Shown: positions 13,598 to 19,598 of the stretch, piece after piece
How the letters are laid out: every line of letters begins with the position of its first letter
Numbering within the stretch: position 1 is the stretch's first letter
Source of the DNA: a virus
Virus record (IMG/VR): IMGVR_UViG_3300032245_000091
Coordinates: 1-23,872 of that record
Reading direction: 5' to 3' (one strand)
DNA length: 23,872 nt
Notes under the pieces: model-generated
The model's database searches: none
What the model was told of the DNA's origin: nothing
The model's input: only the letters and a program-made list of their open reading frames with translations
Program-made: the position numbers and the translations under genes

Positions 13598-13790
13598 CTA
13601 CGATCTCCTCATAGGTTATCCAGCATTTGTCTTTAGCAAAAGATCTCATGCTGTCTTTGAATATTACCCCATTTTGTCCTATTTTGTCAAGGATAGCCTG
13701 TTCTATATCTTTCGCTGTATCAATAGCTTCAATATCAAAATCAGCTTTATAACCATATGCTCTAATTTTAACTTGAAACAATTTTGTCAT
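13545..13790 (-). CDS. Small protein after the major capsid gene
   Basis: An 81-aa protein, not recognised. It begins MTKLFQVKIRAYGYKADFDI, with beta strand then helix (KDIEQAILDKIGQNGVIFKD, about 28-47) and KCWITYEEIVDD, and a Ser/His/Lys/Glu tail (SRSSSLHKEESPRT). That tail is encoded by the part overlapping the 72-aa gene, so it may be under little constraint. The ribosome site is weak (AGAAAG). It lies directly after the hairpin that follows the capsid gene. Confidence 0.55.
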   Translation of the reverse strand: MTKLFQVKIRAYGYKADFDIEAIDTAKDIEQAILDKIGQNGVIFKDSMRSFAKDKCWITYEEIVDDKSRSSSLHKEESPRT

Positions 13791-13815
13791 AACTAATTCT
13801 TTCTAACACATTTAA

Positions 13816-13836
13816 GGGGCCCCATAAAGAGGCCCC
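13816..13836 (-). terminator. GC-rich hairpin after the major capsid gene
   Basis: Minus-strand arms GGGGCC and GGCCCC pair over six G:C base pairs around a nine-base loop, 23 bases after the capsid stop, in otherwise AT-rich DNA. The sequence after the stem is TTAAATG, not a clean U-run, so read-through is likely. It may limit or process the capsid transcript. Confidence 0.55.
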
Positions 13837-13858
13837 AAAAATAAAAAATGCTTATATA

Positions 13859-14764
13859 CTAAGCACCTGGTGAGCCAAACAAACCTCTAGGGTCAGACCA
13901 GCCGAAGCTGTATCTTTCTCTAGCTTTGTATCTAACGTTACCAGTATCAAAATCACCTTCCATAGAAGTTTTGATAGCAGCTCTAACAAAGTTTTTCATT
14001 CCATTTGGAACGTCCGTTTTGATAAAGAATGCATCAGAATCTGTAAGGAAATTGTTCACAGTATAACCCTGTGGAATCATTCCCATAGATTTGATTGCAT
14101 TGATGTCGTTATTAGCAGTACCAGTTCTACCTTGAGACGCCATTAATCTCTCCGCAGTGAATTGTAATTCACTAGGGATAATTAATTTAACACCTCTTGC
14201 AGCAATCTTTAAACCACGTTCATCAGTGAACGCATTGATATCAATCAATGACTGTTCTAATGAAGTTTCGTTTAAGTCAGCAGCAGTTGCTAATTCATTT
14301 CTAAATGAACCAGCAATAGTAGGGTGAGCTTGATCCAATAAAGGAGAGCCATCACCACCTGGGTAAGAGCTTGAAAACGCATTATTAAGTACGTTTGCAG
14401 CAGTTACCTGCTTAGTGTTTGCCATAGATCTTGCTAAAGCTTTTGTATATCTAGACGCAAGTCTATCATACAAATTATCTTCAATCGCTTCTTCAGTGAT
14501 TGAGAAAGCAAGCGCTACAGTGTTATGTGTGTATCTAGCTGTGAAAGTTTCTTGAGCATTGTCAAAAGTCACTCCAGAACCTTCTGGCTTAACTTGAGCA
14601 TTTGCGAAACCTGATAACATAACTTCTTCTTCAAAAGCTCTGTCAGAAGTTTCTACATCAAATATTTCAAGATGCTGATTTTCATAACGTTTGTACTCCA
14701 GGCCGAATAGTGCATTCAATCCTGGTTCTAGTTCTTTAACTAGTTGTCCTCTTGATATAGCCAT
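13859..14764 (-). CDS. Major capsid protein
   Basis: A 301-aa protein, the shell subunit of the head. The sequence MAISRGQLVKELEPGLNALF at the N-terminus, FEEEVMLSGFANAQ (about 44-57), ARYTHNTVALAFSITEEAIE (about 75-94), FTDERGLKIAARGVKLIIPS (about 179-198) and the C-terminus VRYKARERYSFGWSDPRGLF fit major head proteins related to Mu gpT, with an expected HK97 fold. There is no N-terminal pro-domain of the HK97 type; the separate scaffold gene just upstream (15864-16871) fits that. A GC-rich hairpin follows. Codon composition is distinctly richer in G+C than in the AT-rich cassette, as usual for highly expressed capsid genes. Confidence 0.9.
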   Translation of the reverse strand: MAISRGQLVKELEPGLNALFGLEYKRYENQHLEIFDVETSDRAFEEEVMLSGFANAQVKPEGSGVTFDNAQETFTARYTHNTVALAFSITEEAIEDNLYDRLASRYTKALARSMANTKQVTAANVLNNAFSSSYPGGDGSPLLDQAHPTIAGSFRNELATAADLNETSLEQSLIDINAFTDERGLKIAARGVKLIIPSELQFTAERLMASQGRTGTANNDINAIKSMGMIPQGYTVNNFLTDSDAFFIKTDVPNGMKNFVRAAIKTSMEGDFDTGNVRYKARERYSFGWSDPRGLFGSPGA

Positions 14765-14768
14765 ATTC

Positions 14769-15341
14769 TTATACTCCTGTAGTTGTTAAGAACTGATGTT
14801 TGTTAATTCTAGTCACTAATACAACGTGTGACTGAGTAATGTTATTATCACCAGTGTCTTTTGTTGCACCAAGTACCTGTAATTGAAGAGTGTTCGTTGT
14901 ATTCAACGTCGACGCATTCAATCTACTTCTAGATACGTAGTTTGCTGAGTCCCCAGCCAAATAAGTTATATTCGCATTTAAGAATACATCTGTTTGGGCA
15001 CCGCCTGTTGTTTTATTAGATCTGATCTCAAATCTTTCATAAGGATCATCACTTACGAATGCAACGATATCTGTCGCTGCAACGCTAGGGATATAATTCC
15101 TCCATGTTGGTTTTTGAGTCGTTGGATCAGTATAGAAAGATCCGTTAAGTGAACCTAATAGTATGTCTGACGACGTCGCAACTGCTATAGTTCCAGTGTT
15201 TACTGCTTTCACAGCATCATTGAAATATACAATAGTTGGACTTGTAGCTACTACGTATTCACTTAAACCTTGAGCATCTCTATTTTGACCAACTTTACCA
15301 ATCGGTCTTAGACCGAAGCCTACTGAGCTTCTATTAGCCAT
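14769..15341 (-). CDS. Head-associated protein (possible decoration protein)
   Basis: A 190-aa protein opening MANRSSVGFGLRPIGKVGQN, a start typical of proteins encoded directly before the major capsid gene in marine phages. The body is beta-rich, with SDDPYERFEIRSNKTTGGAQ (about 96-115) and VVLVTRINKHQF near the end. There is no catalytic motif. It is separated from the capsid gene by only four bases and has AAGGAGAAAACAA before ATG. A decoration or capsid-accessory role is inferred from position and size. Confidence 0.7.
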   Translation of the reverse strand: MANRSSVGFGLRPIGKVGQNRDAQGLSEYVVATSPTIVYFNDAVKAVNTGTIAVATSSDILLGSLNGSFYTDPTTQKPTWRNYIPSVAATDIVAFVSDDPYERFEIRSNKTTGGAQTDVFLNANITYLAGDSANYVSRSRLNASTLNTTNTLQLQVLGATKDTGDNNITQSHVVLVTRINKHQFLTTTGV

Positions 15342-15392
15342 TTGTTTTCTCCTTGTTTAAGTTTTTATTACCTTGTTGGTATTGCCAAAAAA

Positions 15393-15857
15393 TTACTTTT
15401 TGTTCGTACCACCAAAAGTTACACGAGTCTGCCTCTCATTATTGATAGGCATACTTGGATGTTGATCCTTATAAAGGTCGTTATCAATTGCTTCTTCGCG
15501 AGCTTCAATTTGTTTCCTAAAATAAGCTTCACGAGATTTTGCAACCTCTTCAGGTATCCTTGCCAACACAAGGCCACCAACTCCGATTACTCCCGCGTAT
15601 TTACCATCTTTGACTTCAGGGTAAATAGATCCAGGATATTCATCTGCTCTTACGAGCTCCCATCCTGATCTAATTTTACCAGTCATATTTTTGGTATCGT
15701 CGAAGCCTAAAACTTCAGTACGAATCCATCTATGTCTAAAGCCATCTGGTGCCGGCGGGGCATCTAAAGATGACGGTGGAGTCCAAGTTGTAGGTCTCTT
15801 TTCAGTAGATCTAGTTTGGCTCGCACGAGGGGTCTTAATTGTTTTATTTTTTTCCAT
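15393..15857 (-). CDS. Conserved head-region protein (GFRHRWIR family)
   Basis: A protein of about 154 aa. The first ATG (15861-15863) lies only three bases after AAGGAG; the second ATG, two codons on, has better spacing (nine bases) and is chosen here. A basic/Pro-rich N-terminus leads to APPAPDGFRHRWIRTEVLGF, then NMTGKIRSGWELVRADEYPG and VIGVGGLVLARIPEEVAKSR, and a charged helix AYFRKQIEAREEAIDNDLYK. I recognise this conserved block from many tailed phages next to scaffold and capsid genes, but no biochemical role is known to me. The stop of the scaffold gene overlaps the ribosome site, implying coupling. Confidence 0.7.
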   Translation of the reverse strand: MEKNKTIKTPRASQTRSTEKRPTTWTPPSSLDAPPAPDGFRHRWIRTEVLGFDDTKNMTGKIRSGWELVRADEYPGSIYPEVKDGKYAGVIGVGGLVLARIPEEVAKSREAYFRKQIEAREEAIDNDLYKDQHPSMPINNERQTRVTFGGTNKK

Positions 15858-15863
15858 ATGCAT

Positions 15864-16871
15864 TTACTCCTTCGTGATTATATGTTTCGCATATTCTTCA
15901 AGTGGCACACCTAATTTTTTAGCAATAGCTACTTGAGAAGGCGTGAGTCTCACAGTTTTGCGATTACTGTTTTTTCCACTTCTATTAGCCGAAGCTACAT
16001 TTTGAATTGGTTTTGCAGTTATCGTTTGTGATGCAGTTGTAGCAAATTTATGAGGAAACTCAAGTCTTATTCTTTTATCAATTTCCGCATAGTATTCGTC
16101 ACTTTGAGCATCATATCCTTCTTCATCCACAAGTTTCTTGTGTAATCCAAAGGCTGTGTATGTCATTGCCTCATCTTGTCCAAACCACGAGTTTTTTTGT
16201 GCCCAATTTTGAGCTTTCGGATCTGGATTGATAGGTTGTTCTTGTTGAACAGCTTGTTGTTGATTTAACTGAACTTTAGGTTCAATTTCCTTAGCTTCTG
16301 ATTGTCTAGCTTTAAGATCAAGAAGTCTAGCTTCTTCATATCCTAATTTAGATATCTCAGTTTGTGCTGCGATTTCAGCTTTTAGATCACCATCTAATCT
16401 AGCTTGTGCTAATTTAGCAGAAGCAGATTCTACAGATGATTGTATTCTTTTTTCCATTTCAGAAACATAACCTGAATCTAATTTGGTAAGGCGTCCAGCT
16501 AGAGAATCTTTCTCAACTTGGATTTTACGCGCATAGTCGATAGCAGCTTCACGCTGTCTTTCAGCTTCACGCATTTTCTTTGTTAGTTTTGCTATTCTCT
16601 TCTTAACACCTTCGCTGTAATCTTCTAATTCTTTCTTGTTATCTGTATCTTCAGACCCTGTTCCTTGGTCCTTGTTTTCTGTCTCTTGTTTATCTGCCTT
16701 AACATCAGACTGCTCATTAGATTGCGCAGGTGTGTCAATGGACTTAACGTTGTCTTTATCATTTGATACCTCTATATCGGTTGATTCAGGTTGCTTAACG
16801 TCGAATTCGACCTCGGCTCCTGGACCAGACGTATCAATGTCAACGGTCTTTTCATTTTTGTTTTCTGGCAT
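15864..16871 (-). CDS. Capsid assembly scaffold-like protein
   Basis: A 335-aa protein that would guide capsid assembly and leave before DNA packaging. The N-terminal 80 residues are highly acidic and Asp/Asn/Glu-rich. Residues about 90-185 are a long charged coiled coil (KKRIAKLTKKMREAERQREA onwards), followed by a Gln-rich linker (about 200-215). The C-terminus is basic and helical (RKTVRLTPSQVAIAKKLGVP, then EEYAKHI), like the capsid-binding helix of scaffolds. This acidic-coil-basic layout and the position two genes before the capsid gene fit a scaffold. The start has AGGAGAAAACT before ATG. A T7-like TCACTATA motif lies just upstream. Confidence 0.78.
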   Translation of the reverse strand: MPENKNEKTVDIDTSGPGAEVEFDVKQPESTDIEVSNDKDNVKSIDTPAQSNEQSDVKADKQETENKDQGTGSEDTDNKKELEDYSEGVKKRIAKLTKKMREAERQREAAIDYARKIQVEKDSLAGRLTKLDSGYVSEMEKRIQSSVESASAKLAQARLDGDLKAEIAAQTEISKLGYEEARLLDLKARQSEAKEIEPKVQLNQQQAVQQEQPINPDPKAQNWAQKNSWFGQDEAMTYTAFGLHKKLVDEEGYDAQSDEYYAEIDKRIRLEFPHKFATTASQTITAKPIQNVASANRSGKNSNRKTVRLTPSQVAIAKKLGVPLEEYAKHIITKE

Positions 16872-16884
16872 AGTTTTCTCCTAT

Positions 16885-16899
16885 GTTTATATATAGTGA
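16885..16899 (-). promoter_or_regulatory. Second TCACTATA motif, before the scaffold gene
   Basis: TCACTATATATAAAC on the minus strand differs at only two of 15 positions from the motif at 13286-13300 and sits 14 bases before the scaffold ATG. It overlaps the last codons of the GroES-like gene (His-Tyr-Ile-stop), so part of the match may be coding constraint. Confidence 0.25.
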
Positions 16900-17357
16900 A
16901 GTACATCTTCAGGATTTTTAATTGTCCCTAAGACTTCGTCGTCATTTAATAGACGAACTTCACCGCCTTCAATTGGAAGTCTTGAACCCGCATAACGAGC
17001 AAAGATCACCCAATCTTTTTCCTTGCACCAAGGGCCTGTTGGATATTTTTCTTTATCCAAATAAGCTAATGGTCCAATCTTTAAAACATAACCGCAATTA
17101 GTTGCGATCCTTGCTTTGTCTAAAGATTCTTGTGATATAATTAATCCACCTGCAGTTTTATCTTTAGGTGTAAATGGTAATACTAGTAACCTCCAACCAG
17201 ACGGTTGTGGTAAACTATCAATTAAAGATTCAGAAATATTTTCTGCTCTAATAGTTTTATCTTCAACTTTTTTATCTTCTTCTTTATACTTTTCCTCAAG
17301 ACCTAGATTTATCTTTGGTACTTCCTTTTCCGAGGTCAACAACGTTTCCTTTATCAT
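16887..17357 (-). CDS. GroES-like co-chaperonin
   Basis: A 156-aa protein from the preferred ATG at 17355-17357. The open frame begins at 17375, but the AAGGAG ribosome site lies between the two ATGs, eight bases before the second. After a Lys/Glu-rich N-terminal extension of about 45 residues comes a GroES-like core: PSGWRLLVLPF, a mobile-loop-like DKTAGGLIISQESL, GYVLKIGPLAYLDKEKYPTG, DWVIFARYAG and a terminal EVLGTIKNPEDVLHYI. The family caps host GroEL; phage versions (T4 gp31) help fold the capsid protein. Here it lies just before scaffold and capsid genes. The core is longer than a bacterial GroES of about 95 aa. Confidence 0.85.
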   Translation of the reverse strand: MIKETLLTSEKEVPKINLGLEEKYKEEDKKVEDKTIRAENISESLIDSLPQPSGWRLLVLPFTPKDKTAGGLIISQESLDKARIATNCGYVLKIGPLAYLDKEKYPTGPWCKEKDWVIFARYAGSRLPIEGGEVRLLNDDEVLGTIKNPEDVLHYI

Positions 17358-17547
17358 CTTTTCGCTCCTTTTCATTTAGCAGGTTAGAGATTTCCTGAAT
17401 TACTGTTTGATAGGCATTAGCCTGTCCTTGCATATACTTGTATTTCTCCATGTTGTCAACATTACCAGATATCATAGACTCACCAATTCCTTGGTATTGC
17501 TCTCTGATAAACTTTTGTAATTTACTTAAAAATACTACTGCGTCCAT
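17296..17547 (-). CDS. Small helical protein overlapping the GroES-like gene
   Basis: An 83-aa protein starting MDAVVFLSKLQKFIREQYQG. It looks mostly helical (KYKYMQGQANAYQTVIQEIS, about 36-55), with a charged end rich in Lys and Asp. AAAGGAGAAAGAA precedes the ATG, a strong ribosome site. Its last 62 bases overlap the GroES-like gene in another frame. No family is recognised. Similar-size helical proteins in this position can be head accessory proteins, but that is a guess. Confidence 0.65.
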   Translation of the reverse strand: MDAVVFLSKLQKFIREQYQGIGESMISGNVDNMEKYKYMQGQANAYQTVIQEISNLLNEKERKDDKGNVVDLGKGSTKDKSRS

Positions 17548-17571
17548 TTCTTTCTCCTTTTGTTGGTTATA

Positions 17572-17898
17572 TTAACAATTCCACTTACGTAAAGATTTAT
17601 TGATTCTAGAATCAGGATCTCTTGCCGTCTTAGCTGATGTTAATCTTTTTTTCATGCCTTTCATTCTAGCACAAAATGACTTTCTTCTTTTAGCAGATTT
17701 AGAACCAGGTTTCAACTTACTAGGTTTAGTTGTAACTGCCATTGATAATTTTGATCCAGGATTTGCAGCTCTATAAGATGCAATACCTTTTTTATTTAAT
17801 CCACCTGATTCAGATTTTCCTTCTTTACGTTGCCATGCTGGAGTTGATCCAGATGCTAACATTGCTCTTCCTTTTCCTCTTAAAGATATATCGCCCAT
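17572..17898 (-). CDS. DUF6321-like basic protein
   Basis: A 108-aa basic protein. It contains SESGGLNKKGIASYRAANPG (about 30-49) and KRRKSFCARMKGMKKRL (about 71-87), the pattern of DUF6321 proteins of marine phages. The C-terminus (DSRINKSLRKWNC) ends in Cys. Its function is not known. The basic charge suggests binding to DNA or to acidic proteins, an inference. The start overlaps the stop of the preceding small gene by one base (TAATG). Confidence 0.78.
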   Translation of the reverse strand: MGDISLRGKGRAMLASGSTPAWQRKEGKSESGGLNKKGIASYRAANPGSKLSMAVTTKPSKLKPGSKSAKRRKSFCARMKGMKKRLTSAKTARDPDSRINKSLRKWNC

Positions 17899-18143
17899 TA
17901 GTAATACTTAGTAACTTTTCTTCTATTAGACATTACTTTCCCACAACCTTTTGCAATCCCACCATCTTTATAATGTTCAACTGGATTATATTCTCTAGTT
18001 GAATCTTCTGGATGTAATGAATTTAAATATTCAAATGCAGATTCTTCATCGGTCATTTCTCTATATTTTTTATTCATATCTTCTTCTGACTTTTTAAATT
18101 TAGTTTGTCTTGCTCGTTCTGCGTTGTAATATTTATTAGCCAT
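17898..18143 (-). CDS. Small basic protein with GGIAKGCGKV motif
   Basis: An 81-aa protein from ATG 18141-18143, whose ATG shares a base with the upstream stop (TAATG); the open frame to 18152 would need a TTG. The N-terminal half is charged and helical (MANKYYNAERARQTKFKKSE). The C-terminus has DGGIAKGCGKVMSNRRKVTK, a motif I know from small proteins of marine phages. No function is known. It belongs to a run of small Lys/Gly-rich genes between portal and GroES-like genes. Confidence 0.68.
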   Translation of the reverse strand: MANKYYNAERARQTKFKKSEEDMNKKYREMTDEESAFEYLNSLHPEDSTREYNPVEHYKDGGIAKGCGKVMSNRRKVTKYY

Positions 18144-18493
18144 TACTTCCAACCTCTCATAGCAATTTTAGGATTACCTTTAATTAATCCACCCTTAGCT
18201 TTTTTTGTAAAACCAGATTTCATATTTGAATAAGCTTCTTTAGAAATAGTGGATTTAGATTTAGGTCTAGATATTCCTAATTTTTTTCTACGATTTATAT
18301 TTGCATATAAACCAATTCTTCCACCTTTAGCTTTTTCTTGTGGTTTTGGTTGTGCAGGTGGTTCTATAGGAACAACAACATCATCTTCTGTGTTTCCACC
18401 AGTTCCAAGTTCTTCAGCAAGATCTATGAAATCTTGTCTTGTTCCACCTTTTTTAGCAAGGTCAATGAACTGTTGTCTTTTAGATTTACCCAT
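18143..18493 (-). CDS. Small Lys/Gly-rich protein with KGGRIG motif
   Basis: A 116-aa basic protein. The N-terminus has two similar copies: SKRQQFIDLAKKGGTRQDFI (about 4-23), in which RQQFIDLAKKGGT and RQDFIDLAEELGT form a direct repeat of about 14 residues. A Pro-rich linker (PIEPPAQPKPQEK) leads to AKGGRIGLYANINRRKKLG and, near the end, KAKGGLIKGNPKIAMRGWK. KGGRIG-type motifs recur in marine phage small proteins of unknown role. Its stop is coupled to the next gene (TAATG). The ribosome site is weak. Confidence 0.65.
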   Translation of the reverse strand: MGKSKRQQFIDLAKKGGTRQDFIDLAEELGTGGNTEDDVVVPIEPPAQPKPQEKAKGGRIGLYANINRRKKLGISRPKSKSTISKEAYSNMKSGFTKKAKGGLIKGNPKIAMRGWK

Positions 18494-18499
18494 TGGATA

Positions 18500-18775
18500 T
18501 TATCTTTTGCTACTCATCATTTTGCCTTTTTTCTTCTTAGACATTTTAGAAGTTAAAGCATCGGCTTTTTTCATTTTGCCAGATTTAGTTTCCATATATC
18601 CTTTTTTTTCCATGCTAGTTTCTTTTGATTCCATGCCCATAGATTCTGCACCTTCATGTGCCATTGATTCATCCATAGCCATACCACCTTTTTTGAAAGC
18701 AGCTCCCATACCTTTAATAGCAATTCCACCACCTTTAAAAGCTGGTCTTGGTCTTTGTTTATAATCGTTTCTCAT
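18500..18775 (-). CDS. Small Met/Lys/Gly-rich protein
   Basis: A 91-aa protein with unusual composition: many Met, Lys and Gly, few aromatic residues. The N-terminus has FKGGGIAIKGMGAAFKKGGM (about 14-33), a KGGG-A-KG-G pattern I recall from other marine phage small proteins. The middle is acidic/Met-rich and the end strongly basic (MSKKKKGKMMSSKR). It is probably disordered. The gene has AAGGAGTAAAC before ATG. Function unknown; a packaged basic protein is one possibility. Confidence 0.65.
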   Translation of the reverse strand: MRNDYKQRPRPAFKGGGIAIKGMGAAFKKGGMAMDESMAHEGAESMGMESKETSMEKKGYMETKSGKMKKADALTSKMSKKKKGKMMSSKR

Positions 18776-18777
18776 GT

Positions 18778-19191
18778 TTACTCCTTGTTATTTTTATTAG
18801 CCATCGTTCGTGCGATAGATTCACCTGAGCGTCCTACTACATATCCACCAAGACCTATTTGTAACAATGTCCAAACGTCTCCTGGAAGTTCAAATGTAAT
18901 AACCGTTCCCAACATTAATTTTATAACAGGTCCAATAATATAATTCCAGACCAAAATAAAAATTAACACATACATTAAAAGAGGTCTCCAGCTTGCTGAA
19001 AACCAACCTGCTTTAGCTTCTGCTTCAACAATAGAGGCTGCAGCTTTTAATTCTTCTGTACTAGATTGTAATAATTGTTGATTAAGTTGTGCTTTTAATT
19101 TTTCTTGTAAATCTTTATCTGGAACTGACTTCTCAATAGTTGAAAATAGTATTTTAGCTAGAGGTGCAATAGCTCCAAGCATTGGTAACAT
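18778..19191 (-). CDS. Holin, GTA-type 3TM family
   Basis: A 137-aa membrane protein expected to open the inner membrane at lysis. It matches the 3TM holin family (GTA_holin_3TM): an N-terminal hydrophobic segment (MLPMLGAIAPLAKILFSTIE), an amphipathic linker rich in Gln/Glu/Ala (about 25-60), ASWRPLLMYVLIFILVWNYI (about 66-85) with IIGPVIKLMLGTVI, and then LLQIGLGGYVVGRSGESIAR (about 110-129). The GGYVVGRSGE motif is diagnostic. There is no endolysin or spanin gene in the window. It lies amid head genes, two bases from the preceding small gene. Confidence 0.85.
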   Translation of the reverse strand: MLPMLGAIAPLAKILFSTIEKSVPDKDLQEKLKAQLNQQLLQSSTEELKAAASIVEAEAKAGWFSASWRPLLMYVLIFILVWNYIIGPVIKLMLGTVITFELPGDVWTLLQIGLGGYVVGRSGESIARTMANKNNKE

Positions 19192-19194
19192 GGA

Positions 19195-19566
19195 TTAAAA
19201 CCACTTAGCTGATCTTTTTTTCTCTGGTAAAATGCTTCCTTGACCTTGTACTACATCAGATTGAGTTTCATTTGGTTTTGACATCTCAACATCAACTCCA
19301 CCAACTAAATAACCTTCTGAATTTGTAAATTTTGAATGATTAACTTCTTTTGTCATTGAAGCTGGAGAAAAAGTTCTAACTGAATTAGCTAAACCACCTA
19401 CTGCCATTTTTTTTCTAGACATTCCTGCTTCAGATAAAGCAATAGCAATTGCTTGTTTAGGATTTTTTACTTTTTTTGAAGATCCACCAATGTTAAGTTC
19501 ACCTTTTTTGAACTCTCTCATTACTTTACCAATCTTCTTTTGTTTTGAATTCATTTTCATAGCCAT
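19195..19566 (-). CDS. DUF6496-like small basic protein
   Basis: A 123-aa protein. The block KIGKVMREFKKGELNIG (about 12-28), then KVKNPKQAIAIALSEAGMSR (about 32-51), is the hallmark I associate with DUF6496 proteins of phages. The second half (AVGGLANSVRTF, then KPNETQSDVVQGQGSILPEK) is low-complexity. Its role is not known. AAGGAGTATACAT precedes ATG, a strong ribosome site. It lies between the portal and holin genes. Confidence 0.78.
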   Translation of the reverse strand: MAMKMNSKQKKIGKVMREFKKGELNIGGSSKKVKNPKQAIAIALSEAGMSRKKMAVGGLANSVRTFSPASMTKEVNHSKFTNSEGYLVGGVDVEMSKPNETQSDVVQGQGSILPEKKRSAKWF

Positions 19567-19598
19567 ATGTATACTCCTTTTTTGTTATTTAACAATAA

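Noticed and set aside
18144-18152. Extended TTG start for the 81-aa gene
   Set aside because: The ATG at 18141-18143 overlaps the upstream stop as TAATG and has a GAGG ribosome site at good distance.
18249-18764. 171-aa plus-strand open frame with hydrophobic stretches, resembling a membrane protein
   Set aside because: It covers two minus-strand genes with known small-protein motifs; Lys/Gly codons read as Phe/Leu/Pro on the other strand mimic membrane segments.
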